A stretch of 64,000 nucleotides of DNA from Symbiodinium natans. Lineage: Eukaryota; Sar; Dinophyceae; Suessiales; Symbiodiniaceae. The translations under genes were made by a program, and so were the position numbers. Each line of letters begins with the position of its first letter. Position 1 is the stretch's first letter. The DNA lies in contig CAJNDS010000502.1 of assembly GCA_905221605.1 (NCBI GenBank), positions 703,501-767,500 of the forward strand, in the 5' to 3' direction. The notes beneath the pieces are model-generated. The model saw only the letters and a list, made by a program, of their open reading frames with translations. It was not told the origin of the DNA and did no database searches. Below, one piece after another: positions 10,524 through 25,500 of the stretch.

Positions 10524-13500
10524 GCTGGGATCTACGATCCGCCCCGCCAGAAGGTGCCCTCGATCATTTGGACCTACTGGCAGAACATGCACAAGGCACC
10601 GGCTTGGGGGTTTAGGGTTCAGGGTTCAGGGTTTAGGGTTTAGGGCTTGGGGGGGTGTGCATTACTAGGTAGGCCCTTGGGACATCTGACATTATCCCTT
10701 CTTGGGTTTAAGAGGATCATATTCAGGAATATGTTCAGAGGGTTTTGCGGGCCATCCTAGATCACTCTTGTGTGGTAGAGGGCATGCCAGAACACGGTGC
10801 AGTCACCATCCTATCTTTCATGTGAGTGATGCTACAAGTGCAGGCGTAGATGGTGGTTCCATCGGTGAAGTTAGTAGGTGAAGGCGTCAACCCGGGGGAG
10901 ATCTTGGCTTGCTGGCAAACCCTAAACCCTAAACCCTAAACCCTAAACCCTAAACCCTAAACTAAGCCCCCTAAAGCCTTAGCATGTTCTTGCCCATTGG
11001 CGACATCAGCTCTTCCCGCGCCAAACCAGAAGCTTCTAAAGCTTTGAACCGCCTAATGTAGGGGCCGGAATAAATACGAATAGTATTCCCTGAGGGTCCC
11101 TCTAGAAGTATATTACAAGAACCCCCCAAAACCCTATTCGAATTATTCAGGCCCCTATATTAAGCCTTAAAGCGCACGCAAGACAGAGGAGTGATTCGCG
11201 GCGGTTCTGGGCGTACAGAAGCCCTGTACACCTGCAGGTTCAGATAGTACCTTAGGGACTGGGTTGGTAACCTTGAACCTTTTTGGTTATATAGAATCCT
11301 ACTAGAAATAGAAGAGGTTGCCCTTTTTGGGCTAGGGTACTCAGCCCCTAAGGTACAATGTCATAGGGTTGAGGGTGCCCTCAAATAGAATAGATCGGTT
11401 CATAGGAGGCAGCCCCTCTACACGGGAGTTACTTGCAGGTTCATAAATTGTCAGGGTTCTAGTTCTGGGGAACATCTTCCTATATCCCTACATGTAGGGC
11501 TCTTCTCTATACCGTGCGCAGAACTACCCATGAATCTAATTATGGGGAACATATACCTTTTACCCTATGTTTAGGGGATTCCCTGCCTTTCTTCTATTTA
11601 TGGTGAACATATACCTAAAACCCTATGTTTACGTAATTCTCCTTACCTTACGTATAATGACCCCATATGAACATCCAAGTTAAGGTAAACCCTAAACACT
11701 AAACCCTAAACCCTAAACCCTAAACCCTAAATGTGAGGCGGAAACCAACGCCACAGAGCGGCTGAAGGCTTTCCTGAGCTTGTGCCATCGGTCATGGAGG
11801 CCTTTAGGGTTTAGGGTTTAGGGTTTAGGGAATAGGGTTTAGGGTTTAGGGATGGGCGGGGGGGGCCCTAAGGTTTGGGGGGTTCTAGGGGAGCTTTAGG
11901 CGGGGTGGGGGGTCATGTCGGGCATCCCTGAGGCAGCTGAACCCTGGCTGGTATGTGCGGATCCTGGACCAGGAGCCTTTGTGGGGCTCAGGTTTTGTAA
12001 GGTTTAGGGCAATCCAAGGGCAACAGCCACGAAGAGGCTGCTTTTGGGCCTTAGACTTCGAGGCGGTGACTCCTGCATCCTAGCGAAGTCTTCGTGGAAT
12101 TTTGTTTTGGGTTCCCGAATCAAGCCCTACGCCTTACTGATGCTCTCGTGAACGTGAGTTGACGCTGCTTTGTGTGATCTTGCGATGGGTCTCATGACTC
12201 CGGTTTGAGTTCCCTCTAAATTCGGCAGCTCTCGCGGAACGTAGAGGTTTCGACTGTTCTTGGGGTTTCAGCTTGGGCCGTTACTGGGAACAGTCACCCC
12301 CAGAACCGACCCGGAACCCTAAACCCTAAACCCTAAACCCTAAACCCTAAACCCTAAACACCCAGCAAACATCACAAGGACACCATGTGGCAGTACCTCC
12401 TCAAAGAGGATCTTCCAGAAGGCCCACATCGGGACTTACGATATTAGGGTTTAGGGTTTAGGGTTTTAGGGTTTAGGGTTTAGGGTTTTTGGGTTTCAGG
12501 GTTTTAGGGTTTTAGGGTTTAGGGTTTAGGGTTTTAGGGTTTAGGGTTTTAGGGTTTTAGGGTTTTACGGTTACCTAGTTGGGGGTCCTTTTTATCAACC
12601 CCTCCTACAGTTTGGGGACTATATATTGGGGCCCCCTAGCTTCGTATACCCCCAAAAAGTTTGTCTGAGCAGTGTCATAGATATACTTCTTGGACATCTT
12701 CACCTCTCGATCTCCGGATGTGCTTTGCCCCCAAAATCTGGAGAAGTGAAGTTTGACGAGCTCCAAGATTCTCAGTGGGCGAAGCGAATGTGCTTGTTCA
12801 ATGAACGGCTTGAAAACTGCTTCGAGGCCCCCTCATATAAGCCCACAGTCCGATTATTCGCATTACAGGAGCCCCCAAAAAAGGATGCCCCAGTTCTTCG
12901 GAAAGCCCCGAATCGGTGTGCTTCATTCTGGATCCGGTCATTTTTTCATGACTCTACACAAGCACCTCAACCCTCACTGAAAGGATCAGGGGACTTAGTA
13001 AGTAGGGATATAATTCGGGCAACTATAGTTACAAGTACTTCTAACCCCGATTAGGGTACTTCTAACCCTACTTACTATGTCCCAGGATCCTCCAAGTAGC
13101 CCTAAACCCTAAACCCTAAACCCTAAACCCTAAACCCTAAACCCTAAGCCCATGATCCTCCAAGCAACCCTCATCCCGGCAAGCCCCTCTGAGCTTCAAG
13201 CCTCAAACCCCCCCCCTTTCGAAACCTCAAATTTCAGCCCAACTTGAGGACGTTCGCCCTTACACTGCTTATGATCCCTTTCAGGACTGCTAGTATAAAA
13301 AGGGGACATCCCAACCCTCAACCCCAAACCCTAAACCCCCAAGTAGCGCCTGGCGATTTTTTGCTCACCGAAGTTCCCCAGCCGCTGCGCCCGCGCAGCC
13401 TTCGACCAGCTGTCGATTCAGCACAAGTCTGATGCCATTCGGTTGGCGCTGCTGGTGCCCGGCTTCAAGATAAAACCCGATCAACCCTATGCCCTAAACC

Positions 13501-16500
13501 CTATATCCTAAACAACCCTAAACCCTAAACCCAGCGCCCCCCCCCCCCCCCTATTCCCTTAGGAGTGTTTAGGCCTCAGGATTTCGGGGTTTTTTCCGGG
13601 TCTTCGGGCTTCAGGGTTTTGACTGCCAGGGGGACCCAGAGTGGGCCTTGACATTCCACTTACATACTTTATGAATATACTATATACTATAGGGGTCGGA
13701 ATAATTACGGGCATTATTCCCTTATGGCCCCTGTGTAGTCATCACCCCCGCCCAAAAAGAAAACCTACACCAAGCATTAAGGCCCCTCTGCCATTTTCCT
13801 TTCGCACCTATGCCCTAAATCTTCGGTCTTCCTTCTCCTCTAGGCCTTTTCGTATGGTCCCTTACTCTTGTAACCCTAAACCCTAAACCCTAAACCCTAA
13901 ACCCTAAACCCTATGTTTGTAGGGTTCCGAAGTATGGGCCCTCATTATGTAGAGTACAGAAGGGTCACAGAACAAGGCAGGGACAGAAATGAAAGGCCCA
14001 TGCTTCGGATCCCCCACTACAGGATTTAGGGTTTAGGGTTTAGGGTTTAGGGTTTAGGGGTTCTCTTCTCTCAGCACCCTTAACGAACGAGGGCGGGGGG
14101 GGGGGGTTACTTTTTTGGGTATCCTTTTGTTGGGGTCGCCTGGCTACTCTAAGACCTGCAATATAGTCGTTAGGGTGGCATGTGGGCGTTGTTTCAGTTG
14201 AACCGAAGAAGCACTCCCCCCCTCCCCTAAAACTAAACCCTAAACCCTAAATCCTAAACCAACACAAGAAAACAGAAAGTAAGGGCCCATGGTCCCATAC
14301 GGCGGAGACCCAGACTCGAAAAAGCCACACGAGAACCCACTTTGGGGCCCAGAACCCCCTATGCGATGAAGGTATCTGGACCCTTCTGGGACGATGCCTT
14401 CTTTTCTCTCCCTAAACCCGAAACCCTAAACCCCAAGCCGTAAACCCCAAACCCTAAACCTTAAACCCGAAGCCCATTGCTTTTGTTTTTTTTTTTTTTG
14501 GGGGGGGGGGGTCAGGGCTCAACACGCGCGCGCAGGTTTGTTTGGTTTTTCGGGCTTCTTGTGAACTCCAAAGTTGGGGAGTTCTGTTTGTGTCGTCTTA
14601 CCCCAAAGAAGAGATGAGCTGAGCAAGTTCTATAGGCCTTGCCATGGCCGCCTCAGGAATCCTACCAATGTAAATTATCCCTAAACGTTAAATCTTCAAC
14701 TCGTGCTGACATGCCAAGCAGTTCGAAGCCCAAAGCCCGCAAGTGCGTACTGGTACTTCTTGTGCGTTCGGCCAGCGGTTTTTTTGGGTCAGAAAGATCT
14801 GGGTTGGATGCGGGATGTGCTGAAGCTGACTTAGGGTTGTCAGGGCTGTGAGGTTTCTTCTCATAGCAAGGTCAAGTACGGCGGCGTTTGGCTCGATGCC
14901 ACGACGCTTCTTCTGCAGCCCCTGAGCATCATCGTCAATCAGGTGGACCCGTCCCAGCGCGTCTTCTACGAGCCTTGGCTTCACCAGGGCTACTGGGACC
15001 CTAAACCCTGAGCCCCGAACTCTAAACCCCAAACCCTAAGCCCTGAACCCACTCCCGCATTCCCGTTTTTGGGGGTTCGATTTCTTTCATATTTAAGTAT
15101 AACCCCGGTAAGGAAGCAAGGGTGCCCTCTTTTGATCTCTGAAACCTAGGCGTTTGAGGCCTCTGTTGTAATGCCCAGAAGCAGCCCTATACTGGGCACT
15201 AAACCCTGCTCCACACAACGCAAGCGCACATACACGTGCACGCTTACTGTTGAGAGACTGTTCACACATGAGGCATGCTTTCGTCTAGCGTGCATGCATC
15301 CATGGTGCAAGAGGAACATCTGGATCTGCGGGCTTTAAATGGGTCATGCTCACGCTCCATACATTCGTGCGAACGCTGCTCCACAGTGCCGCTACACTGC
15401 ACATGAGCATGCTGCAGCACACTGCTGCTTCATAAAGTTGTATCGTCAAGCGTGTTCATGGTGAAGAAGGTCCTAGAGGTCTTTCGTCTGCAGGGCTGCT
15501 CAGCTGTGGACCCTGTGCAGGGAGGATGTTGCCCGCCAGCACTGTCAACGCGAAGCACTGCAAAGCAGGTACACAGTACACAGCTTTGAACGCGCTGCTT
15601 CACCACGAACTGACAGTGTCTCTGTTGCATTTTGCTCACTTCCATGAAATCGAGTCTTTAAAAACGCATCTACAGTTGGTTGGTTCCCCACAGTGAGACC
15701 GGCAGCGAGACAGACGGGACAGAGAGACCGGTAGAGCCGCAGAGAGACACAGAGACAGAAAAGTAGTGGGAAGACAAGCAAACGAACGATGACGAGCACA
15801 TGTACAAACACGCAACAACACACCTGCGCACCCACCCGTACACTCACTCACTCACTCACCACCCACTCACAGACTCACCCACTCACCCACTCACCCACTT
15901 ACCCATTCACCCACTCACCCACTCACGCACGCACCCACTCACTCACTCACCCGCTCACCCTATCACCCGCTCACCCGCTCACCCACCACCCACTCCCCTG
16001 CTCACCCACTCACCCACGCACCCACTCAGAGTCAGAGTAGCTTCCACATCTTCCACTCTCAGAGACGGAAGTCATTGCAGCAAAAAGTGGGTTTGCAGAA
16101 GCTGGGGATGTACGGATGGAAGCTTCTTCTTGAGATTGCCTGGGTTTTGGTTCTGGCTTTACAGGGGTAGCTTACGGCTTTTTGGGCTGAAGGCCTGGCA
16201 CGCCCTTGTCAGACCAATCTGAGCCCCATCCTGCAGTGGGCACCCAGCAGCAATCCATGGAGTATCGGTTACCTGTGCCCGGAGTATTGCTTTGCACGTC
16301 CCATCCCTTAATCCCTAATCCCTAAACCCTAAGCCCTAAGCCCTAAGCCCAAAGCCCCAAGCCCTAAGTCCGAGCGTAATGCGGACAGGCCAACCTTTGG
16401 CACGTGGACTGGGGAGCCCAGCCGGTTCCGTCAAAGGAAGACGTTCGGATTCTTCGCGGCACGATTTCGGGTTTAGGGTTTAGGGTTTCAGGTTTGGGGT

Positions 16501-19500
16501 TTGGTTTTGTGAGCTTGTGAGTTGCAGCTATTCAAGGACCGGGGGGGGAAGTAATTGAGATTGAAATCCAGATTTTGCAGGGGTGAGGGTTTAGGATTTC
16601 GGGTGCATGGAATTCGGATTCAGGGTTCAGGGTACTCAGAACCCAAAACCTTGAAAGCCTGATTGAAGCAGCTTTTAAGCGTAAACACACTTCAAAAAGA
16701 CACATCATTGGGGTTCAGGGTTACGGCTGCTTCATCTAGACCATGTGATAGCCTAAGGTTAACCCGAAACCCTAAGCCGAACCCACATAACCTCTTATGG
16801 CAACCCAAGGTCCGGAAATCTTATACCCAAACCCCAAACCCCAAACCCCAAACCCCCCAAACCAAAAGCCCTGGCCCCTGAGCCACTGAGGAGGGGATCC
16901 AAGACCGGATTCTTTGCGGCACGATTTCGGGTTTAGGGTTTAGGGTTTAGGGCTTCGGGTTTGGGATTTGGGTTTGGGGTTTGAGTTAGCAAGTTAAGGG
17001 CTTTTATGGGTCTTTGTTTAGGACTCGGGAGGGTTATGTAGCTTTGTAGGGGGTGATGGGCTTTAGGATTCGGGATCTACACAAGGGGGTGGAGGGTTTG
17101 GGCTTTAAGGAACTTAAGCAGCACCCCTTTTTTTCGGGGGGGGGGGGGTTAGGCTAAGGAGGGGCTGGGGTTTGTTTAGAGGTTCCTCAAGTTTGGGAGT
17201 TTTGGTTTGGCGCTGTTCTTAAGCAAACACCCAGGCCTCGACGGCCTCGCCATCACGGGGCGTGCTTCTTCAGTGCTGCGAGGCCCTCGAGAAAGCCAAG
17301 CAGGCCGAGGCGGAGAAGGAGGAGAAGTTTGCACGCCTCGTGGCCGAGCTCAAGGACAGGGTGCAGATGTGTAGTAAAAATACCAGACATGGCCTTGCGG
17401 CTTTCGGTGACTTGCAGGGATTTGACGGACTGCCGAGCATATGCAGGAGGCGCAGCGGCGCGAGACCATGCTGCAGGAGGACGGGGAAGGTAGCAAATTT
17501 AAATCAAGCGCCAGCTATATGGTCTGTCCGGCACGGCAGCGCCTGCGTTCCGTCGGTTTCGTGCAAGCGTGCGCAAGGAGGTGGCTGCCATGCGAGCGGG
17601 GTCAGGAAGGTCCGAGCAGGAGGACCCTGCGTCTCTCTTGTTCTGACAGTCTGTACATGTTGGCGTAATTAGGAGACGGCGGAACAGCAGCTAGTCCCTT
17701 TCTTTGCGGTCAGGAGATGATGGTGCCCGAGGCCGAGGAAGTCTGGCAGTGGCGGTGGAGCCGCAACCATGTTGAAGCAGAAACGGTGCCACAGTGGCAA
17801 AGAATGTCCGAGGAGCCGGGTCTGTGCGAGCAATGCATTTTGCTACTGCAGCTGCAATCCGACAGGAGATGTCGGCGGCGGCCGATCCGGGCCATCACGG
17901 GGCCTCCGCGCCCGAGGACTAGTAAGTAACTAAAGCCCGATCTGTGGGGTTCACAGAACTGACAGGGATTAAGGTTGGCAGACATTTTTACAGATTGCCT
18001 CAGCAGATAACCAAGGCATATTTTGTATTCAAGGGGGGCAGTACATGTTTGTTGATAATTAATAGGTTCAGTATTTGACTCTGACCTTATTTTGATTCTT
18101 CTATTATCCCTTGCAGGAGGAGGCTGCTGCTGCAGGCGAGACACAGTGGGAAGTCGTTGCCAGCTTGGATTTTGATGCGGCCGAGCTGGATTGACGATTC
18201 GGGTTCCCTGGAGGTGCTGCCCGACCTGCCCGAGCCATACGTGTTCCTGGCGAGTGATGCGCCATGTAGCCAAATTGAATTCAGGAGTCGATGCCAAAGC
18301 TTCTTAAGTTTAATGGAAAGCCCGAAAGCTTTCTGAGAGGAGCAACCCTAAACCCTAAACCCTATGTTAAAGACCCGCTAGGCAGTCACGCTTCTTGAAG
18401 GACACTTCCCCCGAATCGAAGCTTTGGCCATTTTACTCGAAGACGCGGCTCATGCTGAAAACGTGGCGACATACTCCCGCCCGATATGTGGTTTTCGCAC
18501 TTTTGTTTGGGGCGGCTGTGTTATGTGGGCATTATAGTTAAGTTTAAGTAAGAGCAGTTCCTTCGTTTCCTCCTCCTTCAGGAGCTCTGTCTGGCAACGC
18601 GCGGTGCCCAGCTCTTGGGCTGTGCCGGGTGTTGTCATTTTCCTGCATCGAAACATGGGCGGGCTCCTGCACTACACGTTCCTGCCCAGGCCTGGCCATG
18701 GTCCGATTCCGTGAAGACGCTCGAGTGTCGCCGGACGCCCAGCTTCTTGCGATTGCATTCAGCCTTCTTGTGTCCGATGCAGCTTGACTTGTGCGACCAT
18801 GACCGAATGACCGCAGCAACATGGCCAAGTCTTCGCGGTCTTTGACCGCAGAAAGTGTAACTTAAACGAGAGAGATAGAGAGTGGGACACACACCTGGAC
18901 ACACACACACACACAATCAAACGCACACACACACACACAGAAATAATACTGAACATTGCCAGCAGCCATGGGTCATGGTGGTCCCGGCAAGGGCAAGAAG
19001 GGCCACGCCCAGGGCAAAGGCAAGGGCCGCGGCCAGGGCAAAGGTAAAGGCCGAGGCAGGGCAAGGGCCGAGCCCAGGGCTTATAGTCGAGTCTAAGTAC
19101 ACTGTCAGGGTTCAGGATCCCGGCTAATGCAGCTGCAGCAACACAACACCTGCAGGAGCACCAGCGAATCTCGGACCGCTTGGCAGCCTGTCTGCAGCCA
19201 GCAATGTCAGGGTCAACAAGACAGCATTCATTCAGCATTTTGCCAGTGTCACCCCAGCTGCAGCCAAGGAGACAATTTTGGGTCTTTGGCTGGAACTGGA
19301 CCGGATGATCCCAGTGCCCGAAAGTATCGCGGCAAAAGAACCTAAGCTGCTTCTGATAAACTGTTTTTTTGGATACAGTGTGGCTTATTTTCAAAGCAAG
19401 CCGTCCCTAAATCCAAAGCGCGTCTAAGGACACACTCCGTCTGCTTTGACCCGAAAGGCCGACCGCGCCACGCACTTCAAGGATGAGGCTGTGAAGGGTC

Positions 19501-22500
19501 AGGCCCAGGCCGAGATGAGGTGTGAAGAGGCCGAGGCGAAGCTGAGCGAGGCCGAAGTCCAGTGCCAGGAGGAGAGAGAGAGAAGCGTCACGAGGCCGAG
19601 AAGAAGCAGCAACAGACCGAAGACAGGCTTGAGTCGGCCGGCCAGGTGACCGAAGCGCAGGACAGCATCCTGAAGGTATACGCCAGCAGACACACGTCCG
19701 AGAAGGCAATGCTCGAGAGCCAGGTCTCGCTGCTGTCAACCACGAACATGGCGCTGATGACCGAGAAGTCCGAGTACATGCAACGGTATGTTGCCGCAGC
19801 GGCCGAGGCAAAGTCTGCACGACCAGCAGCGGCGCGACTTCTTGATGCTCGAGGGGCCGAGGGGGACAAGCGGATGATCGAGGCCGAGAAGCGCAAAACG
19901 GCCGAGCTGGCTGGAAGACTCCAAGACCGAGCCGATAAACTGGAGCTCGAGTATTGGAAGAAGGAAGGGGAAGTGCTGGCCGAGCAACGGCAGTCCCGGG
20001 AGATCCAAGCCCGAGCCGCCGAGGTTATCAACCGCCACGCCCGAGGCCTTACAGCCACCATGGCCCCTCCGATGGGCCAGATCCATGCTGCCTCCCAGGC
20101 GTCACCCACTCACCTTCACTCACTGTCACTCACTCCTTCACTCACTCTCACTCACTCACACACTCACACACTCACTCACTCTCACTCACTCACACACTCA
20201 CTCACTCACCCACTCACTCACTCACACTCCCACGTGCACATGCACACAGACACACATCCGGAGCAGCATTTTTGTATATGTGCACATAAAAACACACACA
20301 CACACACACACACACAGATTCACACACACACACACACATATACATACATATATATATATATGTGTATATATATATACATATGTATATATGTATACATATG
20401 TACGTGTACATATACACGACGGAGGTGAACCGCGGCTTCGACAACGAGGGCATTATTGACAAAACGCTCCCAGACCTGAACGTTCTTTTGTTGGGTTTTG
20501 AGTGATTCAGACGCATTGTAGGGCTAAGTGGTCGACGTACTTGACATGGAACTCAGGACTTGTTAGGTTCAGGGCTTAGCAACCACGAGGAGTGAAGCTA
20601 CCAGCAGCGAAGCAAGCACCGGTTGCAACCTCTTAGTTCAAGTCTGTAGGGGTTTGTAGGACGACGATTCACTGAAGGGCGCACGCTTTCGTAAACCCTG
20701 AACCCTAAACCCTAAATCCCATGTTGCATCCCATCTGTCATAGTTGGAGCCCACCACTCTTTCGGGAAGGACAACCTGCGTTTTTCTGTAGGCTTAGAAG
20801 AAGAGTGCCCGGGTTTAGGGTTGAGGGTTAAGGGTTGGTTAGGTGACTAGAGAACTTAGGCATGCCTTTATGAGGAAGCATTGTGGTTATACCATGAACC
20901 TCAAGCCCTCTGGTGACTAGCAGCCGCCAACTGCCCTGTAACCATAATAGAAGGGTGAGGGAGCCCCCTTTATTACAGGGCAGTTTGGGGGCTGCAAGTA
21001 GGGACTCGAGGTCACAGGATAGTGCAAGCAAAGCCCAGTGTCCTTGCAACAAATTCTTCGAACACTCCATGCTGAGTCCCTAAACCTATCCCGAAAAACT
21101 CCCCCCCAACATCCTCGCTGCGGAGCTTTCAGCCCTTATACTATAAGCCCTCTAAGCCCTACAGGCCCTGTAAAAACAAGCCCCATAGCCTAAGTTTTAA
21201 AGTCGTTACTTAAACCTCAGTCCCTAAACCCTAAACCCTAAACCCTAAAACCTAAACTCTAAACTCTAAACTCTAAACCCTAAACCCTAAACCCTAAACC
21301 CTAAACCCTAAACCCTAAACCCTAAACCCTAAACCCTAAACCCTAAACCCTAAACCCTAAACCCTAAACCCAAACCCTAAACCCAGCCCTAAAGTTTCCC
21401 CCCCCCCCCCCAGGAGGTGGGCCGAGGATCGCTACAGCGCCGAGTTCCACATCGAGAACTGGTTCTTCGCAGCGCCTCCCCAGGCGGCCTCCAACTTTAA
21501 GGGTTTAGGGTTTAGAGTTTAGAGTTTAGGGTTTAGGGTTTAGGGTTACCACACTTGAATACATTTTTTTGGCTCTGGGTTCCTATTAGAGCTGCTTATA
21601 CCTAAAAAGTATATATGTTTCCCAGGGTCTACTCCAGAGTAGGGGGACAAGGGGGGGCTTTTGGGTTCTGGTGTTTGTAGGTTGGGATGCTTATCCCTTA
21701 TACCAGCAGCCCGTCATAACAGGGATCCTAGTAGGGAGTACTTGGCCTCCAATAAGGAGGGCTTTAGGCTTTTGGGGCGTTATCGGGCCTAGGCTTTAGG
21801 ATTTTCACGGGTCCATTGTATTCTTTTGTCGTGGGCTTTTCGTCCGAGAGTCCGTGGGAGATTCTTGTTGAGCTCATCTTTGAGGTGAGCGGAGGGGTTC
21901 AAGGGGTGTTGAGGTTCTAATATAAATTCGGAATAATTACGAATAGTATTTTCTTATGGTCCCTTTGTATTTATACTAGGGTAACCCCCAAAACCCTATT
22001 CTAATTATTAAGGCGCCTAGATTAGGGTGTTGGGGACCCTAAACCCTAAACCCTAAACCCTAAACCCTAAACCCTAAACCCTAAACCCTAAAACCCTAAA
22101 CCCTAAACCCTAAACCCTAAACCACTCTTTCGTATATGGCAGTGAGTTTTTTTTCCGGGCTTGTAACAGGCACCGGGGGGTCCCTCCGCGACAAAGGTTT
22201 GTAACAGACGTGCCGTGTCCGCGACAACCCCCCCCGCGACAAGGCTACAACCCCCCCCCCCCCGACAAGACAGCAATACCATTGAATTTTCTCATTGCCA
22301 ATCTCGATGCGACCTTGATGCGTGTCTGCAGCAACTTTCACTCTCAGTCCGCGACAAGGCCTGCGACAGGGCGCGACATACCCGCGACAACCCGCGCGAC
22401 TGCTCGAGCCAGCAGGTGCCCATCCGTAGGACAACCTTGAACGAGAAGCCCAGGGTTTATATTTACAGGGTTCAGGGTTTAAGGCTCTCCAGTAAAATCC

Positions 22501-25500
22501 CTAAACCCTTCATCCGAAACCCCAACCCTAAACCTAAACCCTTTACCCTAAACCCTTACAAAACCCAACTAAGAAAATTGGGTTCAAAGTAGCGGCGCGA
22601 CAAAGGTATGAAACAACCTGCCCGCGACAAGGCTTGTAGCAGAGGGCGGGGCGGACCCCCCGCGACAACCCGAATTTTAACCCACTGCCATATAATATAA
22701 ATGTTAATGACTTTGCGGGCAAGGTCATATATTTAGCGGGCAAGGTCATATATTTAGCGGGCAAGGTCATATATTTAGCGGGCAAGGTATATTTAGTGGG
22801 CAAGGTCCATTGGCTAAAAAAAGACCTTGCCCACTAAATATATGACCTTGCCCGCTAAAGGGCGACCTTGCCCACTAAATATAGGACCTTGCCCGCTAAA
22901 TATAGGACCTTGCCCGCTAAATATAGGACCTTGCCCGCTAAATATATGACCTTGCCCGCTAAATATATGGCCCGGGCCAGGTCATATATTTAGCGGGCAA
23001 GGTCATATTTAGCGGGCAAGGTCCTATATTTAGCGGGCAAGGTCCTATATTTAGCGGGCAAGGTCCTATATTTAGCGGGCAAGGTCATATATTTAGCGGG
23101 CAAGGTCATATATTTAGCGGGCAAGGTCATATATTTAGTGGGCAAGGTCCATTGGCTAAAAATGACCTTGCCCACTAAATATATGACCTTGCCCGCTAAA
23201 GGGCGACCTTGCCCACTAAATATATGACCTTGCCCGCTAAATATATGACCTTGCCCCCTTTGAGTCTCTCAAAAGAGTCAAGCGATTCAAGATGGCTTCC
23301 AAAGAATAAGTTTCCGAATGACCGCGCCTGTTTTTGAGGCCCCTGAAGCCCCTCAAACGACTCAAGAACTCAAGATGGCTTCCAAAGAATAAGTTCCCGA
23401 ATGGAAACATGTGGTTAACCAATCCATTCTGTTGACCACGTTGGTTTTCTTGTCCGCTTGAAACAGAAACATGTGGTTGACAAATCCATTCCGTTGACCA
23501 CGTTTGGTTTTCTTGTCCGCTTGAAACAGAAACATGCGGTTAACAAATCCATTCTGTTGACCACGTGCCTAGAGAAGAAGGAGGTTGGATATTTTTCCTC
23601 ATGGTGTGGGACCCAATGGGCGGGTGGGTGTTCACCTGTGGCCTTGAAAGCTGCTCAACTAGTGAATGCTTGGACCAGAGATGCTGAACCCTAAACCCTA
23701 AACCCTAAACCCTAAACCCTAAACCCTAAACCCTAAACCCTAAACCCCCCCCCCCCAAATCCATGGGGTCCCGGCCCAGGACCCACTGATCTCTCGCACG
23801 CTGAGCTGCGTCAAGCAGCCTGGCCGGTTTTGGCCATCAAGGGTGACTATGGGGTTTAGGGTTTAGGGTTAGGGTTTAGGGTTTAGGGTTTAGGGTTTAG
23901 GGTTTAGGGTTTAGGGTTTAGGGTTTAGGGTTTAGGGTTTAGGGTTTAGGGTTTAGGGTTTAGGGTTTAGGGTTTAGGGTTAGGGTTTGGAGTGCGCAGG
24001 TTTAGGGTGCTTTTAGGTTTCGGCTTCAGGTTTTTTAGGGTTTGGGGTATATATAGTAAGTTTGAGGGTTCGGTTTTAGTTTTTGGGGTTTTGCAAGGGT
24101 TTGATTTTGGTGGTGGGGGGGGGGGGGGGGTTAGGGTTTAGGGTTTAGGGTTTAGGATTTAGGGTTTAGGGGTTTGCCAGAGTCTTTCAAGCTGGGTGTT
24201 AACTCTTGGCTCTTGACGCTCGGGGCTGCTGGAAGCAGGGCACATGTAAGGGATGGTTTGGGGGCTTTAGGAATTCCACCCTAGACACCTAGACCCGAAG
24301 CGCCCAAAGCAAAGCAAAAATCCCTTGAACCCCAAAGCCACCCCCCCACAAAAAAAAGCAGGGAGATTATAATAGTAAACACGAAAAAGTAAAGCAACAA
24401 ACAACAAACACGAAAAAACACAAACCCCTAAACGCCCCGAGCGCCCCTTCTTAGGGGCTCTCAATCCCTGTTTGGGGGTTCCCGGAATTCATGTCCTTAT
24501 CATAAGTGAATCCTACTATCGGGGGGGGGGGGGGGGGGGGGTACATTTGGGACCCCCCCCCCATTGTCGTAAACCTCCATATCCCTTCCCCTAAACCCTA
24601 AACCCCAAACCCCAAACCCTAAACCCTAAACCCTAAACCCCAAACCCTAAACCCCAAACCCCAAACCCCAAACCCTAAACCCAAACCCTACACCCCGAAT
24701 AAGCAAGAAGCCCCAGTAAACCGCTCCTGGGAGGGCCCCTTCCTCCTTTGGGTTTAGGGGTTGGGGGTTGAGGGGTTTCGGGGTTGAGGGTTTAGGGGTT
24801 TAGGGGGTTTAGGGGTTTAGGGGTTTCGGGGTTTAGGGGTTTCGGGGTTTAGGGGTTTCGGCCTCCGAAAGGCGAGCTCATTCGGCCACCGACCGTTTTA
24901 AGCTCATGGACCGCATGGACATGTTCACTCCCAGGCCGGGGCCTCAGTTCCCAACTCCCTAAACCCCACAGACCCTATCCGAATCCTATCCAGACCTATA
25001 TAAACCCGACATAAACCGCAGATGACCCTTATTAAGCAAAAATCCCTGTGAACCCTAAGAGCCCCTAACGAAACCCACCCAAAATGCCCAGACCCCTAAC
25101 CTAACCCCCCTAAACTCAGCTTCTCTGAAGTCAGATTAGGAAAGGTGATTGTTTCGGACTTCACCGTGCCCGAGTGCTCTTGAAGCTTCAACCTTACTTT
25201 GGCCCAGGGGGATGGGGTGGTTGCAGAATGACCCTTAGAAAGATCTACCTGTATCATAATCAGAATCAGAATGACAAGAACACGGTACAAGTAAGGCCAA
25301 GAATATCATCATGATGATGAAGTAACATGGTAGTGATGACTAAAACTCATGAGTATGCTTAGAAGCATACATGCAGACGTTTGTGTAGGCATGTACGTCT
25401 TTGTACAGGTATACATGTCTGTGTGAATTTGTGTGTGTGTGTGCGTGTGCATCTAAGTGCTTCTGACAGTGTAGTCGTGGTGAGCCGCGGAGTGAGAAGC

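Noticed and set aside
15789-16040. Thr/His/Ser-rich protein (also 20085-20459)
   Set aside because: It comes from the CACTCAC microsatellite.
22705-23256. CRISPR-like array
   Set aside because: Repeats of 21 bp abut without unique spacers and switch orientation, and the genome is eukaryotic.
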